Under the pieces are notes generated by a model that was not told where the DNA came from, did no database searches, and was given only the letters and a program-made list of their open reading frames with translations. Positions 1 through 6,883 of a stretch of DNA of 25,294 bases are shown here, in pieces. The stretch is taken from positions 1 to 25,294 of the forward strand of contig CAZJWF010000044.1 of NCBI GenBank assembly GCA_964549375.1. Reading direction: 5' to 3'. Source of the DNA: JAHDDY01 sp964549375. Lineage in GTDB: Bacteria > Pseudomonadota > Alphaproteobacteria > Rhodobacterales > Rhodobacteraceae. Position numbers and translations under genes: made by a program. Numbering within the stretch: the stretch's first letter is position 1; every line of letters starts with the position of its first letter.

Positions 1-70
1 TCCGAAGCCAACGGAACCTCCACGTCCCCAAGCATCGCAATATCACGTTCGTTAGTGAATACGCGGAGCA

Positions 71-88
71 GTTCAACGAGAGTTGAAC
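71..88. promoter_or_regulatory. Perfect 7-bp palindrome upstream of the lipoprotein gene
   Basis: GTTCAAC (71-77) and GTTGAAC (82-88) are exact inverted repeats around GAGA, ending 58 bases before the lipoprotein start codon. A second, weaker hairpin (TTAGC/GCTAA, about 94-109) follows. The spacing GTTC-N7-GTTG is one base away from the alphaproteobacterial LexA box GTTC-N7-GTTC. It may be an operator or an RNA hairpin in the leader; the sequence does not decide. Confidence 0.35.
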
Positions 89-146
89 GTTGTTAGCGAA
101 GTTGCTAAGCTCTTGCCGTGGGGCGCTCAGTTCTTTGGAGCGAAAA

Positions 147-578
147 ATGACAACCTTGCGTATCGCAATATTATTTACCTCTTCTCTTGTGGCCCTCTCG
201 GCCTGTGCGACGACAAACCCAAATGTGACGGCAACACCTGACGCGGCAAAGGGCGAGATCGTCCTGTCAGAAGCCGTTGCCAATACGAACGAAACAGGCG
301 GTCGAGCGGCAATCGCCATCGGCTCCGCCATCGTTGGCGCGCTTGTTCCCGGCCCTTGGGGAAGTGTTGCAGGGATTGCAACAGGACAAGCCGGAAATGT
401 TGCGATTTCCAATACCAATACTGGGTCGATGCGGTATCATGTACGTCTGGAAGACGGGACAGTCCAAGCATTCGACCAATCGCAAGCTCAGGCCTTACCT
501 GCAGGCACCCCCGTGGACATCATCACAATGACCGACGGCTCAAAACGCATCGTACCGGCAAAGGCGGCTGCCGAGTAG
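147..578 (+). CDS. Small glycine-zipper-like outer-membrane lipoprotein (SlyB-like)
   Basis: A 143-residue predicted lipoprotein. I chose the ATG at 147 rather than an upstream in-frame start at 90 because GGAG lies six bases before it and because it gives a clean signal peptide. The hydrophobic stretch ends in a lipobox L-S-A-C, with the lipidated cysteine at residue 20. Residues of about 65-95 are Gly/Ala-rich with regular glycine spacing, like the glycine-zipper segment of SlyB/Pcp-type lipoproteins. The C-terminal part (YHVRLEDGTVQAF and after) resembles their small beta domain. Such proteins usually sit in the outer membrane and affect envelope integrity. Family assignment is by general pattern only. 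No operon partner is visible; the next clear gene is convergent. Confidence 0.7.
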   Translation: MTTLRIAILFTSSLVALSACATTNPNVTATPDAAKGEIVLSEAVANTNETGGRAAIAIGSAIVGALVPGPWGSVAGIATGQAGNVAISNTNTGSMRYHVRLEDGTVQAFDQSQAQALPAGTPVDIITMTDGSKRIVPAKAAAE

Positions 579-753
579 CCATTGTCGCGCCCGCAATCGC
601 CCCTTCTGGGTTCATTCCATCATCGGAAAAGAGCTGGTCGGCCAATAGGTAAAATTGCCGGTCTGGGATTCGGTTGATGGCCTGGTCGAAACCAAAGCGA
701 GAGCCAGAGAAGATACGGCCCATAAAAAAGGCCGCGCCACCAAACAGAGACAC
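523..753 (-). CDS. Possible small hypothetical protein, 76 aa
   Basis: An open frame starting at GTG 753 and ending inside the 3' end of the convergent lipoprotein gene. The first part (MSLFGGAAFFMGRIFSGSRF) could be a short hydrophobic segment. The remainder resembles nothing I recognise. A ribosome binding site is at best weak (AGGG a few bases upstream). Apart from this frame, the 240-base interval 579-818 holds nothing I can identify. It may be a remnant or a chance open frame. Confidence 0.2.
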   Translation of the reverse strand: MSLFGGAAFFMGRIFSGSRFGFDQAINRIPDRQFYLLADQLFSDDGMNPEGAIAGATMATRQPPLPVRCVLSRRSL

Positions 754-818
754 GACCCTGCTTGGAGCCGATAACCTTACTCAGCTAACGCCGCCACCTT
801 GATCAGAAAAGTTAGAAG

Positions 819-1667
819 CTATAGCAGGCGTTGATAGAGCTCTCGTCTCCGATCACGGAAAATACCCCAGCCATGGCGTTTTCGACGGATCGCGTCGAGG
901 TCTAGCGTAGTAAGCGCTGTCCCGCCAGCGTCTCCCATCTCGATGATCTTTTCGCCCTCGGCTCCAGCGACAAACGAGCCGCCGTAGAATGTCATCTCAC
1001 AGCCTTCCCACCGTTCCACACCGACACGGTTGCTGACCATCAACGGAGTCAGGTTAGCTGCAGCATGCCCTTGCATCGTCCGCTGCCAATGCCCCATCGA
1101 ATTCACGTCGGGGGCTTGCGGTTCATTACCGATGGCTGTTGGGTAAAGCAGTATCTCCGCGCCCATCAAAGCCATCGAACGAGCGCATTCTGGGAACCAC
1201 TGATCCCAACAAATCGCGACGCCAATGCGCCCAACCGCCGTATCGAAAACTTTGAAACCCGTATCTCCCGGCGCGAAATAGCTTTTTTCCTGATACCCAG
1301 GACCGTTCGGAATGTGTGATTTACGGTAGAGGCCAAGCACCTCTCCGTTTGCATCAGCAACGGTTAGTGAATTGTAGAATGTGTTGTGATCCCGCTCGAA
1401 AAAACTGATCGGCAGTACGACGCCTAACTCCGCCGCAAGCGTCGCAAAGCGCACGACCAGCGGGTTCGCTTCAAATGGACGGGCCAACTCAAGATGCTTC
1501 TCATTTTGCTCGGCGCAAAAATACGGTGTCTCGAACAATTCTTGCAACAAGATCAGCTTAGCCCCGCCATCCGCAGCCTCGCGCACCAGCGCCTCGGCCC
1601 GATCCACATTGCCGTCCATGTTCCAGTCGCACGTCATCTGAGTGATTGCGACGGTCACAGCACTCAT
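819..1667 (-). CDS. aguB: N-carbamoylputrescine amidase (nitrilase family)
   Basis: A 282-residue carbon-nitrogen hydrolase. The family triad is visible: Glu43 in QELFETPYF, Lys116 in LYRKSHIP and Cys153 in AICWDQWFPE. The context FETPYFC, the K-S-H-I-P-x-G-P-G-Y segment and the C-terminal HGWGIFRDRRRELY are typical of AguB, which hydrolyses N-carbamoylputrescine to putrescine, CO2 and ammonia in the cytoplasm. Length is normal for the family. It lies 12 bases downstream of the acetylpolyamine amidohydrolase gene in the same direction, so the two are probably one transcript. No agmatine deiminase (AguA), the usual partner, is in the window. The family is certain. The exact substrate is inferred from similarity. 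Confidence 0.88.
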   Translation of the reverse strand: MSAVTVAITQMTCDWNMDGNVDRAEALVREAADGGAKLILLQELFETPYFCAEQNEKHLELARPFEANPLVVRFATLAAELGVVLPISFFERDHNTFYNSLTVADANGEVLGLYRKSHIPNGPGYQEKSYFAPGDTGFKVFDTAVGRIGVAICWDQWFPECARSMALMGAEILLYPTAIGNEPQAPDVNSMGHWQRTMQGHAAANLTPLMVSNRVGVERWEGCEMTFYGGSFVAGAEGEKIIEMGDAGGTALTTLDLDAIRRKRHGWGIFRDRRRELYQRLL

Positions 1668-1679
1668 GGTGAATTTCCA

Positions 1680-2711
1680 CTACGCATTCTCAAATCCTTC
1701 GAGGACATTAACGGTGTTAACACCAATCTCGGCGACGGCATAGCCGCCCTCCATCACAAACAGCGTCGGCAGGTTCATCCCAGCGACCTTAGCACCATAA
1801 TCTGTGAAATCTGCACTAGTCAGTTTGAAAAAGCTGATTGGATCTTTCTCGAATGTATCAACTCCGAGAGAGATTATGAGTGCATCCGCCCCAAACCGCT
1901 CGATCTTCTGCGCCGCGTCATGGAGGGCTTCCGCCCACTTCGCATAGGAACAGCCCGGCGGCAGCGGATAGTTAACCGTAAACCCATCACCCTCCCCGTC
2001 GCCTGTTTCGTCTGCGCCGCCCAGAAAGTAGGGAAACGCATCCATTGGATCACCGTGGAGCGACAGGAACAGCACGTCGTTCCGGTCATAGAAAATCGCC
2101 TGCGTTCCATTGCCGTGATGAAAGTCAACATCGAGAACCGCGACCTTTGCCGCCCCACCATCGCGCAATGCCTGCGCGGCAATCGCAGCATTGTTCAGGA
2201 AACAATACCCGCCGAACATATCTTGCGCCGCATGATGCCCCGGCGGACGACACAGCGAGAACGCCGACCGCGCACCCTCGTTTAACAACTTCGCTCCGGT
2301 GAGCGCCACCTGTGCCGACGCCTGTGCGGCTTCCCACGTGCCCCCGCTGATCGAGGTTTCGGCGGCGAGGCAATAATATCCGAGCCGTCCATCAATATTG
2401 CGTGGCACGGTCATGCGCGGCATCCGGCGCGAAGGCCAAGCCGTCGCAATCGCCTCACCCTCAAACCCTTCCGCTTGCCAATCGCGCCAACAGGTTTGCA
2501 AGAACTCGACAAACCCAGCGTCGTGGATTTTCAGAATGGGATCGAGGCCAAAGTCATCCGGCACAATCAAGTCTTGATGACCTCGTAATGCCAACTCCGT
2601 CAGAATATGCTCGACCCGCTCAGGACACTCAAAAGGCGGCACAAGCTGCCCGCCATACATCTCGGTCTTTGACGCGCGCAAGCGATGGCGGTCGGTATAG
2701 ATAATCTTCAT
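1680..2711 (-). CDS. aphA: Acetylpolyamine amidohydrolase (class II histone deacetylase fold)
   Basis: A 343-residue member of the histone deacetylase superfamily that closely follows the Mycoplana ramosa acetylpolyamine deacetylase along its whole length. Shared features are the N-terminal KTEMYGGQLVPPFE segment (loop shaping the polyamine tunnel), the CRPPGHH motif with His159-His160, zinc ligands Asp196, His198 and Asp285, and Tyr324 in MEGGY. The enzyme removes acetyl groups from acetylputrescine, acetylcadaverine or acetylspermidine. It is followed 12 bases later by aguB and preceded by a polyamine-binding-protein remnant, which fits a polyamine salvage role. The start has only a weak GAGG-like ribosome binding site. 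The stop lies within a normal-length C-terminus. Confidence 0.9.
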   Translation of the reverse strand: MKIIYTDRHRLRASKTEMYGGQLVPPFECPERVEHILTELALRGHQDLIVPDDFGLDPILKIHDAGFVEFLQTCWRDWQAEGFEGEAIATAWPSRRMPRMTVPRNIDGRLGYYCLAAETSISGGTWEAAQASAQVALTGAKLLNEGARSAFSLCRPPGHHAAQDMFGGYCFLNNAAIAAQALRDGGAAKVAVLDVDFHHGNGTQAIFYDRNDVLFLSLHGDPMDAFPYFLGGADETGDGEGDGFTVNYPLPPGCSYAKWAEALHDAAQKIERFGADALIISLGVDTFEKDPISFFKLTSADFTDYGAKVAGMNLPTLFVMEGGYAVAEIGVNTVNVLEGFENA

Positions 2712-2787
2712 AAGACGCTCGCAGCCTCAAATTTTGTGTCCATCGATTTCCCCAATGAACTCACTGTCTTGGGTTTCGCACGATGAC

Positions 2788-3290
2788 TTAGCTTTTTAGG
2801 CGCGTCCAAATCTGGTCATAGACCTTCTGGATCGCTTCATCACAAACGGCGATGAATACGCCTGCACCCGCGCCCTTGTGCGGATTGTTCTCAGGCATTT
2901 TCGCCAGTTCTGGATCGAGGAACTCAGTCACTCCTTTAACACCCGCAGCATAGCGCGCGAGGTTCGTCACGGCGACGATATTCTCAGGCTCCAACAGGAA
3001 ATCCATGAACTTGAGCGCATTGGCACGATTCGGTGCGTCCTTCAGAAGAACAACGTTGTCCATCCAGACCACGCAACCCTGATCCGGGTACGCGTACTCA
3101 ATGTTTGCCCCTTCCTCCCAGGCCTTCGCATTAAAACCGTCATAGATCATACCAACCGACGCATCGCCTGAAACGAGTACATCCTTTGCAATGTCTGATC
3201 CGAACGGCGCCCAATGCTCTTTTGCGCCCTGAAGCATTGTATCGAGGGCTTTGAGCTGATCGTGATCCGTCGAGCATTGCGGAATATCGA
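2788..3290 (-). pseudogene. 5'-truncated spermidine/putrescine-binding protein (PotD/PotF-like)
   Basis: The frame encodes the C-terminal lobe of a polyamine ABC-transporter binding protein: ALKFMDFLLEPENIVAVTN, VVWMDNVVLLKDAP and a C-terminal helix ending IWTRLKS. Only about 149 residues follow the first ATG (3237). Homology-like sequence continues upstream in frame to roughly 3290 (CSTDHDQLKALDTML), where it stops resembling the family. Intact members have about 340-370 residues including a signal peptide, so the N-terminal lobe and export signal are gone. The break lies next to an IS3-like left end at about 3306. The gene sits 76 bases upstream of aphA in the same direction, suggesting an uptake gene that once belonged to the polyamine operon. 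It is almost certainly non-functional as a binding protein. Confidence 0.75.
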
Positions 3291-3305
3291 GGTGCGGCGA
3301 TCTCC

Positions 3306-3471
3306 TTGGACCTGTCGCGGGATTGTACCGCTCCTTTGATCACATATCGTGTTGCAAAGGAGAATGGATATGGGCGCACGACGAACCCCGGAATTTCGAG
3401 CTGAGGCAGTCGGGGTTTCATCGATCAGACGCCTTCTTGATTTATGGCGGAGATCTCATCGCTGTGCGTAG
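3306..3471 (+). mobile_element. Fragment of an IS3-type insertion sequence (left end and OrfA start)
   Basis: From about 3306 a stretch resembling an IS left end (TGGACCTGTCGCGGGATTG) leads to AAAGGAG and an ATG at 3364. The 35-codon frame to the TAG at 3471 begins MDMGARRTPEFRAEAV, the basic N-terminus pattern of IS3-family OrfA transposases (R-R-x-x-P-E-F-x-A-E-A-V). After that the similarity ends, so only the first ~100 bases of the element remain. No right end or OrfB is seen. The fragment meets the truncated potD-like gene, which suggests insertion followed by deletion. Identification rests on a short motif. Confidence 0.4.
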
Positions 3472-3726
3472 CCTATCGGGGTGTAAGTCTTCGGGGCCAA
3501 CGCTAGCCTCAATCTTCAATTTTTTTCCGAATGGCCAGCGCGAAGGAGATCTTCGCGATCAATGTCCACGCATTCCTCGCTCAACCTGCCATGTGTGCAT
3601 TCACAGCAGTCCAAATCTCGGACCAAATTCAATATTTGCTCAGAAAGGAAAGGAATTCCGCCAAAAAAGGAAGAAAATCTGACCCTAGAGGAAGGGAACT
3701 ATGAGATTCGACAACATTGAAAAAAT
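3472..3726. other. Non-coding, apparently scrambled stretch next to tRNA-Lys
   Basis: No convincing gene on either strand. The base composition is visibly more A-rich than in neighbouring genes, especially 3600-3726. No integrase remnant or clear direct repeat of the tRNA 3' end was found by eye. Together with the IS fragment it forms about 490 bases of disturbed sequence between the potD remnant and the tRNA. Confidence 0.5.
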
Positions 3727-3802
3727 TGGTGAGCCCAACAGGGTTCGAACCTGTGACCTACTGATTAAAAGTCAGCCGCTCTACCAACTGAGCTATGGGC
3801 CC
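3727..3802 (-). tRNA. tRNA-Lys (anticodon UUU)
   Basis: Read on the minus strand, the 76-base sequence folds as a standard cloverleaf. The acceptor stem is GGGCCCA with TGGGCTC (one G-U pair). The D-arm contains AGCTCAGTTGGTAGAGC. The anticodon stem-loop CTGAC-TTTTAAT-... carries TTT with a purine at the 3' side. The T-arm contains GGTTCGAACC. CCA is encoded at 3729-3727. A run of T follows the 3' end. The gene lies downstream of prpE on the same strand. Confidence 0.97.
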
Positions 3803-3874
3803 ACACAGACGACAGCGCCGTGTCGAGACGCGGAAACTAGTCATGCGAGGGCCTGCGGTCAAGCAGGGATAACG

Positions 3875-3901
3875 GCGGCAGCGAAAAAAAGATGCTGCCG
3901 C
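3875..3901 (-). terminator. Hairpin after prpE, possible terminator
   Basis: Perfect 8-bp inverted repeat GCGGCAGC/GCTGCCGC (3875-3882, 3894-3901) with an 11-base loop, starting 17 bases past the prpE stop codon. The U-rich run lies in the loop rather than after the stem, so it is an imperfect intrinsic terminator. Confidence 0.4.
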
Positions 3902-3917
3902 ATAAAATCATTTAGTT

Positions 3918-5813
3918 TCAGTCTTTTGCATAGCCCAACGACTTCATGGCACCGCCAATCTCATCCAAGATCACCGGGTCATCAATGGTTGCCGGCATTT
4001 TGTACGGCGTTCCGTCGGCGATATTGACCATCGTCGCCCGCAAAATCTTGCCCGAGCGGGTCTTGGGCAGGCGCTCGACAACTTTGCACAGCTTGAATGC
4101 CGCCACCGGACCAATCTCGGATCGGACCCGCGCGACGCACTCGCCCTCAATGTCTTCGTGAGGTCGATTCACGCCATTGCTCAGACAGATCAGACCAAGC
4201 GGTAATTGCCCTTTCAACTCGTCTGTGACCCCAATCACCGCACATTCGGCGACGTCTTTATGCCCTGCGAGCACCTCTTCCATCGCGCCGGTAGACAGGC
4301 GGTGTCCGGCGACATTAATCACATCATCCGTTCGGGCCATGATGTAGAGGAAACCGTTCTCGTCCTTCATCCCTGCGTCACCGGTCTCATAGTATCCGGG
4401 GAAGGTCGTCATATAACTAGAGATAAAACGATCATCGGCCCCCCAGACCGTTGGCAAGGATGAGGGCGGCATGGGCAGCTTCACGCAAATTGCGCCAAGG
4501 GTTCCATCCGGCACCTCGTTTCCACCTTCATCCAGAATACGGATGTCATAGCCGGGCATCGGCGCACCGGCGGAACCGGTTGGAATATCCAGCATCTCTA
4601 GCCCTGCCGGATTGCCAGTGATCGTCCAGCCCGTCTCGGTCTGCCACCAGTGATCAATCACGGGAACTTTCAGCTTTTCGCGCGCCCATTCCACCGTGGG
4701 CGGGTCAGCGCGTTCTCCCGCAAGGAACAACATCTCCAGACAGGACAGATCGTACTTCTCAACAAACTCGCCTTCGGGATCGACGCGCTTGATCGCCCGG
4801 AAAGCTGTCGGCGCGGTAAAGAGCGCCTTGACGTTATGCTCAGAGATCACCCGCCAGAACGTTCCGGCATCCGGGGTGCCGACGGGCTTCCCTTCGAATA
4901 GAACCGTCGTACAGCCGATCAGCAAGGGCGCGTAAACGATATAACTATGCCCCACGACCCAGCCCACGTCAGAGGCCGCCCAATACACATCGTCTTTGCC
5001 AATGTCATAGATATTGCCCATCGACCAATGCAGCGCGACGGCATGGCCTCCGGCGGCGCGGACAACGCCTTTCGGCTGTCCGGTCGTGCCTGAGGTATAG
5101 AGGATATAGAGCGGATCAGCCCCGCCCACCGGAACGCACTCGGCGAGGGTTGTCGCTGCCATCTGCTCGTCCCAGTCGTGATCGCGGCCTTCCACCATTG
5201 GCGCGACTTCTTGCGGGCGCTGTTTGATAACACAATGCGGGACTTTATGCGCGGCCATCTCAATTGCACCGTCGAGAAGAGGCTTATAGGCCACCACCCG
5301 CCCCGGCTCGATCCCGCACGAAGCGGAGAGGATCACTTTGGGCTGACAATCATCAATCCGCACGGCCAGCTCGCTGGAGGCAAAGCCGCCAAAGACCACC
5401 GAATGAACGGCCCCAATCCGGGCACAAGCGAGCATCGCGACGGCTGCGTCAGGGGTCATCGGCATGTAGATGATGACCCGATCGCCCTTTTCGACGCCTA
5501 ATCCGCGCAGCGCACCTGCGAGGCGAGCCGTCTGATCCTGCAATTCGGCATAGGTAATTTCAGCCTTGGAGTCGGTAATCGGCGAGTCGTAGATAATCGC
5601 AGGGTGATCCCCGCGCCCGGCCTCCACATGGCGGTCGACGCAGTTATAGCACGTGTTCATCTCGCCATCGGCGAACCAGCGATAGAAAGGCGGATTGGCC
5701 CCATCAAGCGCGGCGGTCGGCGGCGTTGTCCAATCAATCGCCTTCGCGGCCTCCATCCAGAACCCTTCAGGGTCCGAGTTCCAGCCTTCATACGTTTCGC
5801 GATACGCGCCCAT
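3918..5813 (-). CDS. prpE: Propionyl-CoA synthetase
   Basis: A 631-residue acyl-CoA synthetase of the acetate/propionate subgroup of the ANL superfamily. The AMP-binding P-loop T240-SGTTGQPKG is present. So are the WWQTETGW substrate-pocket segment, the YETGDAG motif and the C-terminal catalytic Lys589 in RSGKILR. The N-terminus (YRETYEGWNSDPEGFW) and overall length match PrpE rather than Acs. It activates propionate to propionyl-CoA with ATP. In Ruegeria pomeroyi, PrpE is also reported to activate acrylate from DMSP cleavage, which matters here because dddP lies about 1 kb away. The ATG is preceded by GGGAGAGA at good spacing. It is transcribed away from the dddP pair, with a small hypothetical gene just upstream on the same strand. 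Confidence 0.92.
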   Translation of the reverse strand: MGAYRETYEGWNSDPEGFWMEAAKAIDWTTPPTAALDGANPPFYRWFADGEMNTCYNCVDRHVEAGRGDHPAIIYDSPITDSKAEITYAELQDQTARLAGALRGLGVEKGDRVIIYMPMTPDAAVAMLACARIGAVHSVVFGGFASSELAVRIDDCQPKVILSASCGIEPGRVVAYKPLLDGAIEMAAHKVPHCVIKQRPQEVAPMVEGRDHDWDEQMAATTLAECVPVGGADPLYILYTSGTTGQPKGVVRAAGGHAVALHWSMGNIYDIGKDDVYWAASDVGWVVGHSYIVYAPLLIGCTTVLFEGKPVGTPDAGTFWRVISEHNVKALFTAPTAFRAIKRVDPEGEFVEKYDLSCLEMLFLAGERADPPTVEWAREKLKVPVIDHWWQTETGWTITGNPAGLEMLDIPTGSAGAPMPGYDIRILDEGGNEVPDGTLGAICVKLPMPPSSLPTVWGADDRFISSYMTTFPGYYETGDAGMKDENGFLYIMARTDDVINVAGHRLSTGAMEEVLAGHKDVAECAVIGVTDELKGQLPLGLICLSNGVNRPHEDIEGECVARVRSEIGPVAAFKLCKVVERLPKTRSGKILRATMVNIADGTPYKMPATIDDPVILDEIGGAMKSLGYAKD

Positions 5814-5970
5814 AGTCTCTCTCCCGGTGGTTCCGAGAGACTGATTTGCATGGGATTCAGGCCGGTGGCAAGAGGGGAGCGCCCAGCACTCCCTTCGATA
5901 TTCAGAAGCGAGACGAAAGACGCAGACCGAGTCACCGGATCAGCACGCAAAACCGCACAACCTCAAGCGA

Positions 5971-6008
5971 CTCCCGCCCCGAAACCGGGAGGGAGGTGAC
6001 ATCACCTC
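5971..6008. promoter_or_regulatory. Two adjacent inverted repeats between prpE and the upstream hypothetical gene
   Basis: CTCCCG/CGGGAG (5971-5976, 5986-5991) is followed directly by GAGGTGA/TCACCTC (5993-5999, 6002-6008). The second repeat contains the stop codon of the hypothetical gene. Neither has a U-tract. They may be a transcription barrier, an RNA processing site or an operator for prpE. Confidence 0.3.
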
Positions 6009-6508
6009 TGCAAAATCGAAGGCGCAGATTTATCCGGGGGGCGCTCGACCCGTGGCAGGGTCCAATCCCCGCCGCCCATCGCCAAACCACCGCGCATCGG
6101 CGGTGCGGATAAGGGCGTGGACCAGTCAAATGCGTCTCCGGCAATTATCCGAACTTTCAACAGCCGCCGAGCAATACGAGGCAGGTTTTCCAAAACCTCT
6201 CGCAACGCCGCCATCCGACGCAGCAAATCTTGTGCGGAAGGTACCTCGCCCTGCCCGTTGCGGACGGCGTGCGACATGCAGGCAGATGCTATCAGACCAC
6301 CGCCTGCCTGCATCGAGGCCGATGCCTGCACCAAATAATGCGCTGCACATTCGGCACGGATCAGCACAGATTCAAAAAATTCCCGAACACAGCACGGCAC
6401 TGGCACCGCCAGCGGGCCCACGGACAGAATCCTCAACAGCGCCATCCACCCCGTCACAAGACAGAGCAGCCGCATCCGCTGAGTTTCCAACGCCCGCTTC
6501 AAGTCCAC
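6002..6508 (-). CDS. Hypothetical protein with LLRRM-helix motif, 168 aa
   Basis: I do not recognise a function. The protein begins at GTG 6508 with GGAGG 11 bases upstream and a promoter-like sequence further up. Residues of about 12-50 are hydrophobic and could be a membrane-associated helix. The central segment (LLRRMAALREVLENLPRIAR) is an amphipathic, Leu/Arg-rich helix pattern that I associate with small uncharacterised alphaproteobacterial proteins. The C-terminal third is Gly/Pro/Arg-rich and probably disordered. It sits between prpE (same strand, 188 bases downstream) and the divergent dddP. The combination of start signals and helix pattern supports a real gene. Confidence 0.6.
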   Translation of the reverse strand: MDLKRALETQRMRLLCLVTGWMALLRILSVGPLAVPVPCCVREFFESVLIRAECAAHYLVQASASMQAGGGLIASACMSHAVRNGQGEVPSAQDLLRRMAALREVLENLPRIARRLLKVRIIAGDAFDWSTPLSAPPMRGGLAMGGGDWTLPRVERPPDKSAPSILQR

Positions 6509-6883
6509 TTTCTTTACTGCCTCCGGTTAAAAACGATAGATGAATAATAAGTACAAATCATGAACATATGTCAAGTAAAAAGTGCCACCGCGCGGTCATC
6601 GCGCGTTTACGGACTTGCCTTCCCAGACCACACGACACTTTAGATCAAGGCGCTCCTCGCCAGATTCATCCCGGCGATCCAGAAGGGCAGGCGGTGGCTT
6701 TTGTGGCTCTGGAGCGCCCGAGCCAGTCAGGCAATGACAATTACTGTCCTGTAGCGTGGTTTATGCGCCTTCATCGGAGCCGACGGTTGATCCACTCTCC
6801 AAAACCGACGCAGCAAGTCGCAAAAATGCTTGCGGACCCTGCACCTTGCCCGCACGCTTTTATCAACAAAGCGAGGTGTCGCC
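6509..6883. other. Divergent intergenic region upstream of dddP
   Basis: About 375 bases without a convincing gene. An open plus-strand frame (6568-6909) has no codon-usage or homology support and runs into dddP out of frame. The left side holds a minus-strand promoter. A weak hairpin TGGCTC/GAGCCA lies near 6701-6722. I see no clear promoter for dddP, although any regulation of the dddP pair should act here. Confidence 0.5.
6544..6574 (-). promoter_or_regulatory. Sigma70-like promoter for the hypothetical gene
   Basis: On the minus strand TTGACA (6574-6569) is followed by TATTAT (6549-6544) with 19-base spacing in an AT-rich stretch, about 35 bases upstream of the GTG at 6508. The spacing is longer than optimal. 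Confidence 0.4.

Noticed and set aside
1..35. Possible start of a minus-strand gene (MLGDVEVPLAS) at the left edge
   Set aside because: Only about 11 codons are inside the window, there is no ribosome binding site, and no family can be recognised.
1494..2285. 263-codon plus-strand open frame
   Set aside because: It is fully antisense to aguB and aphA, both of which have complete catalytic motifs; a high-GC shadow frame.
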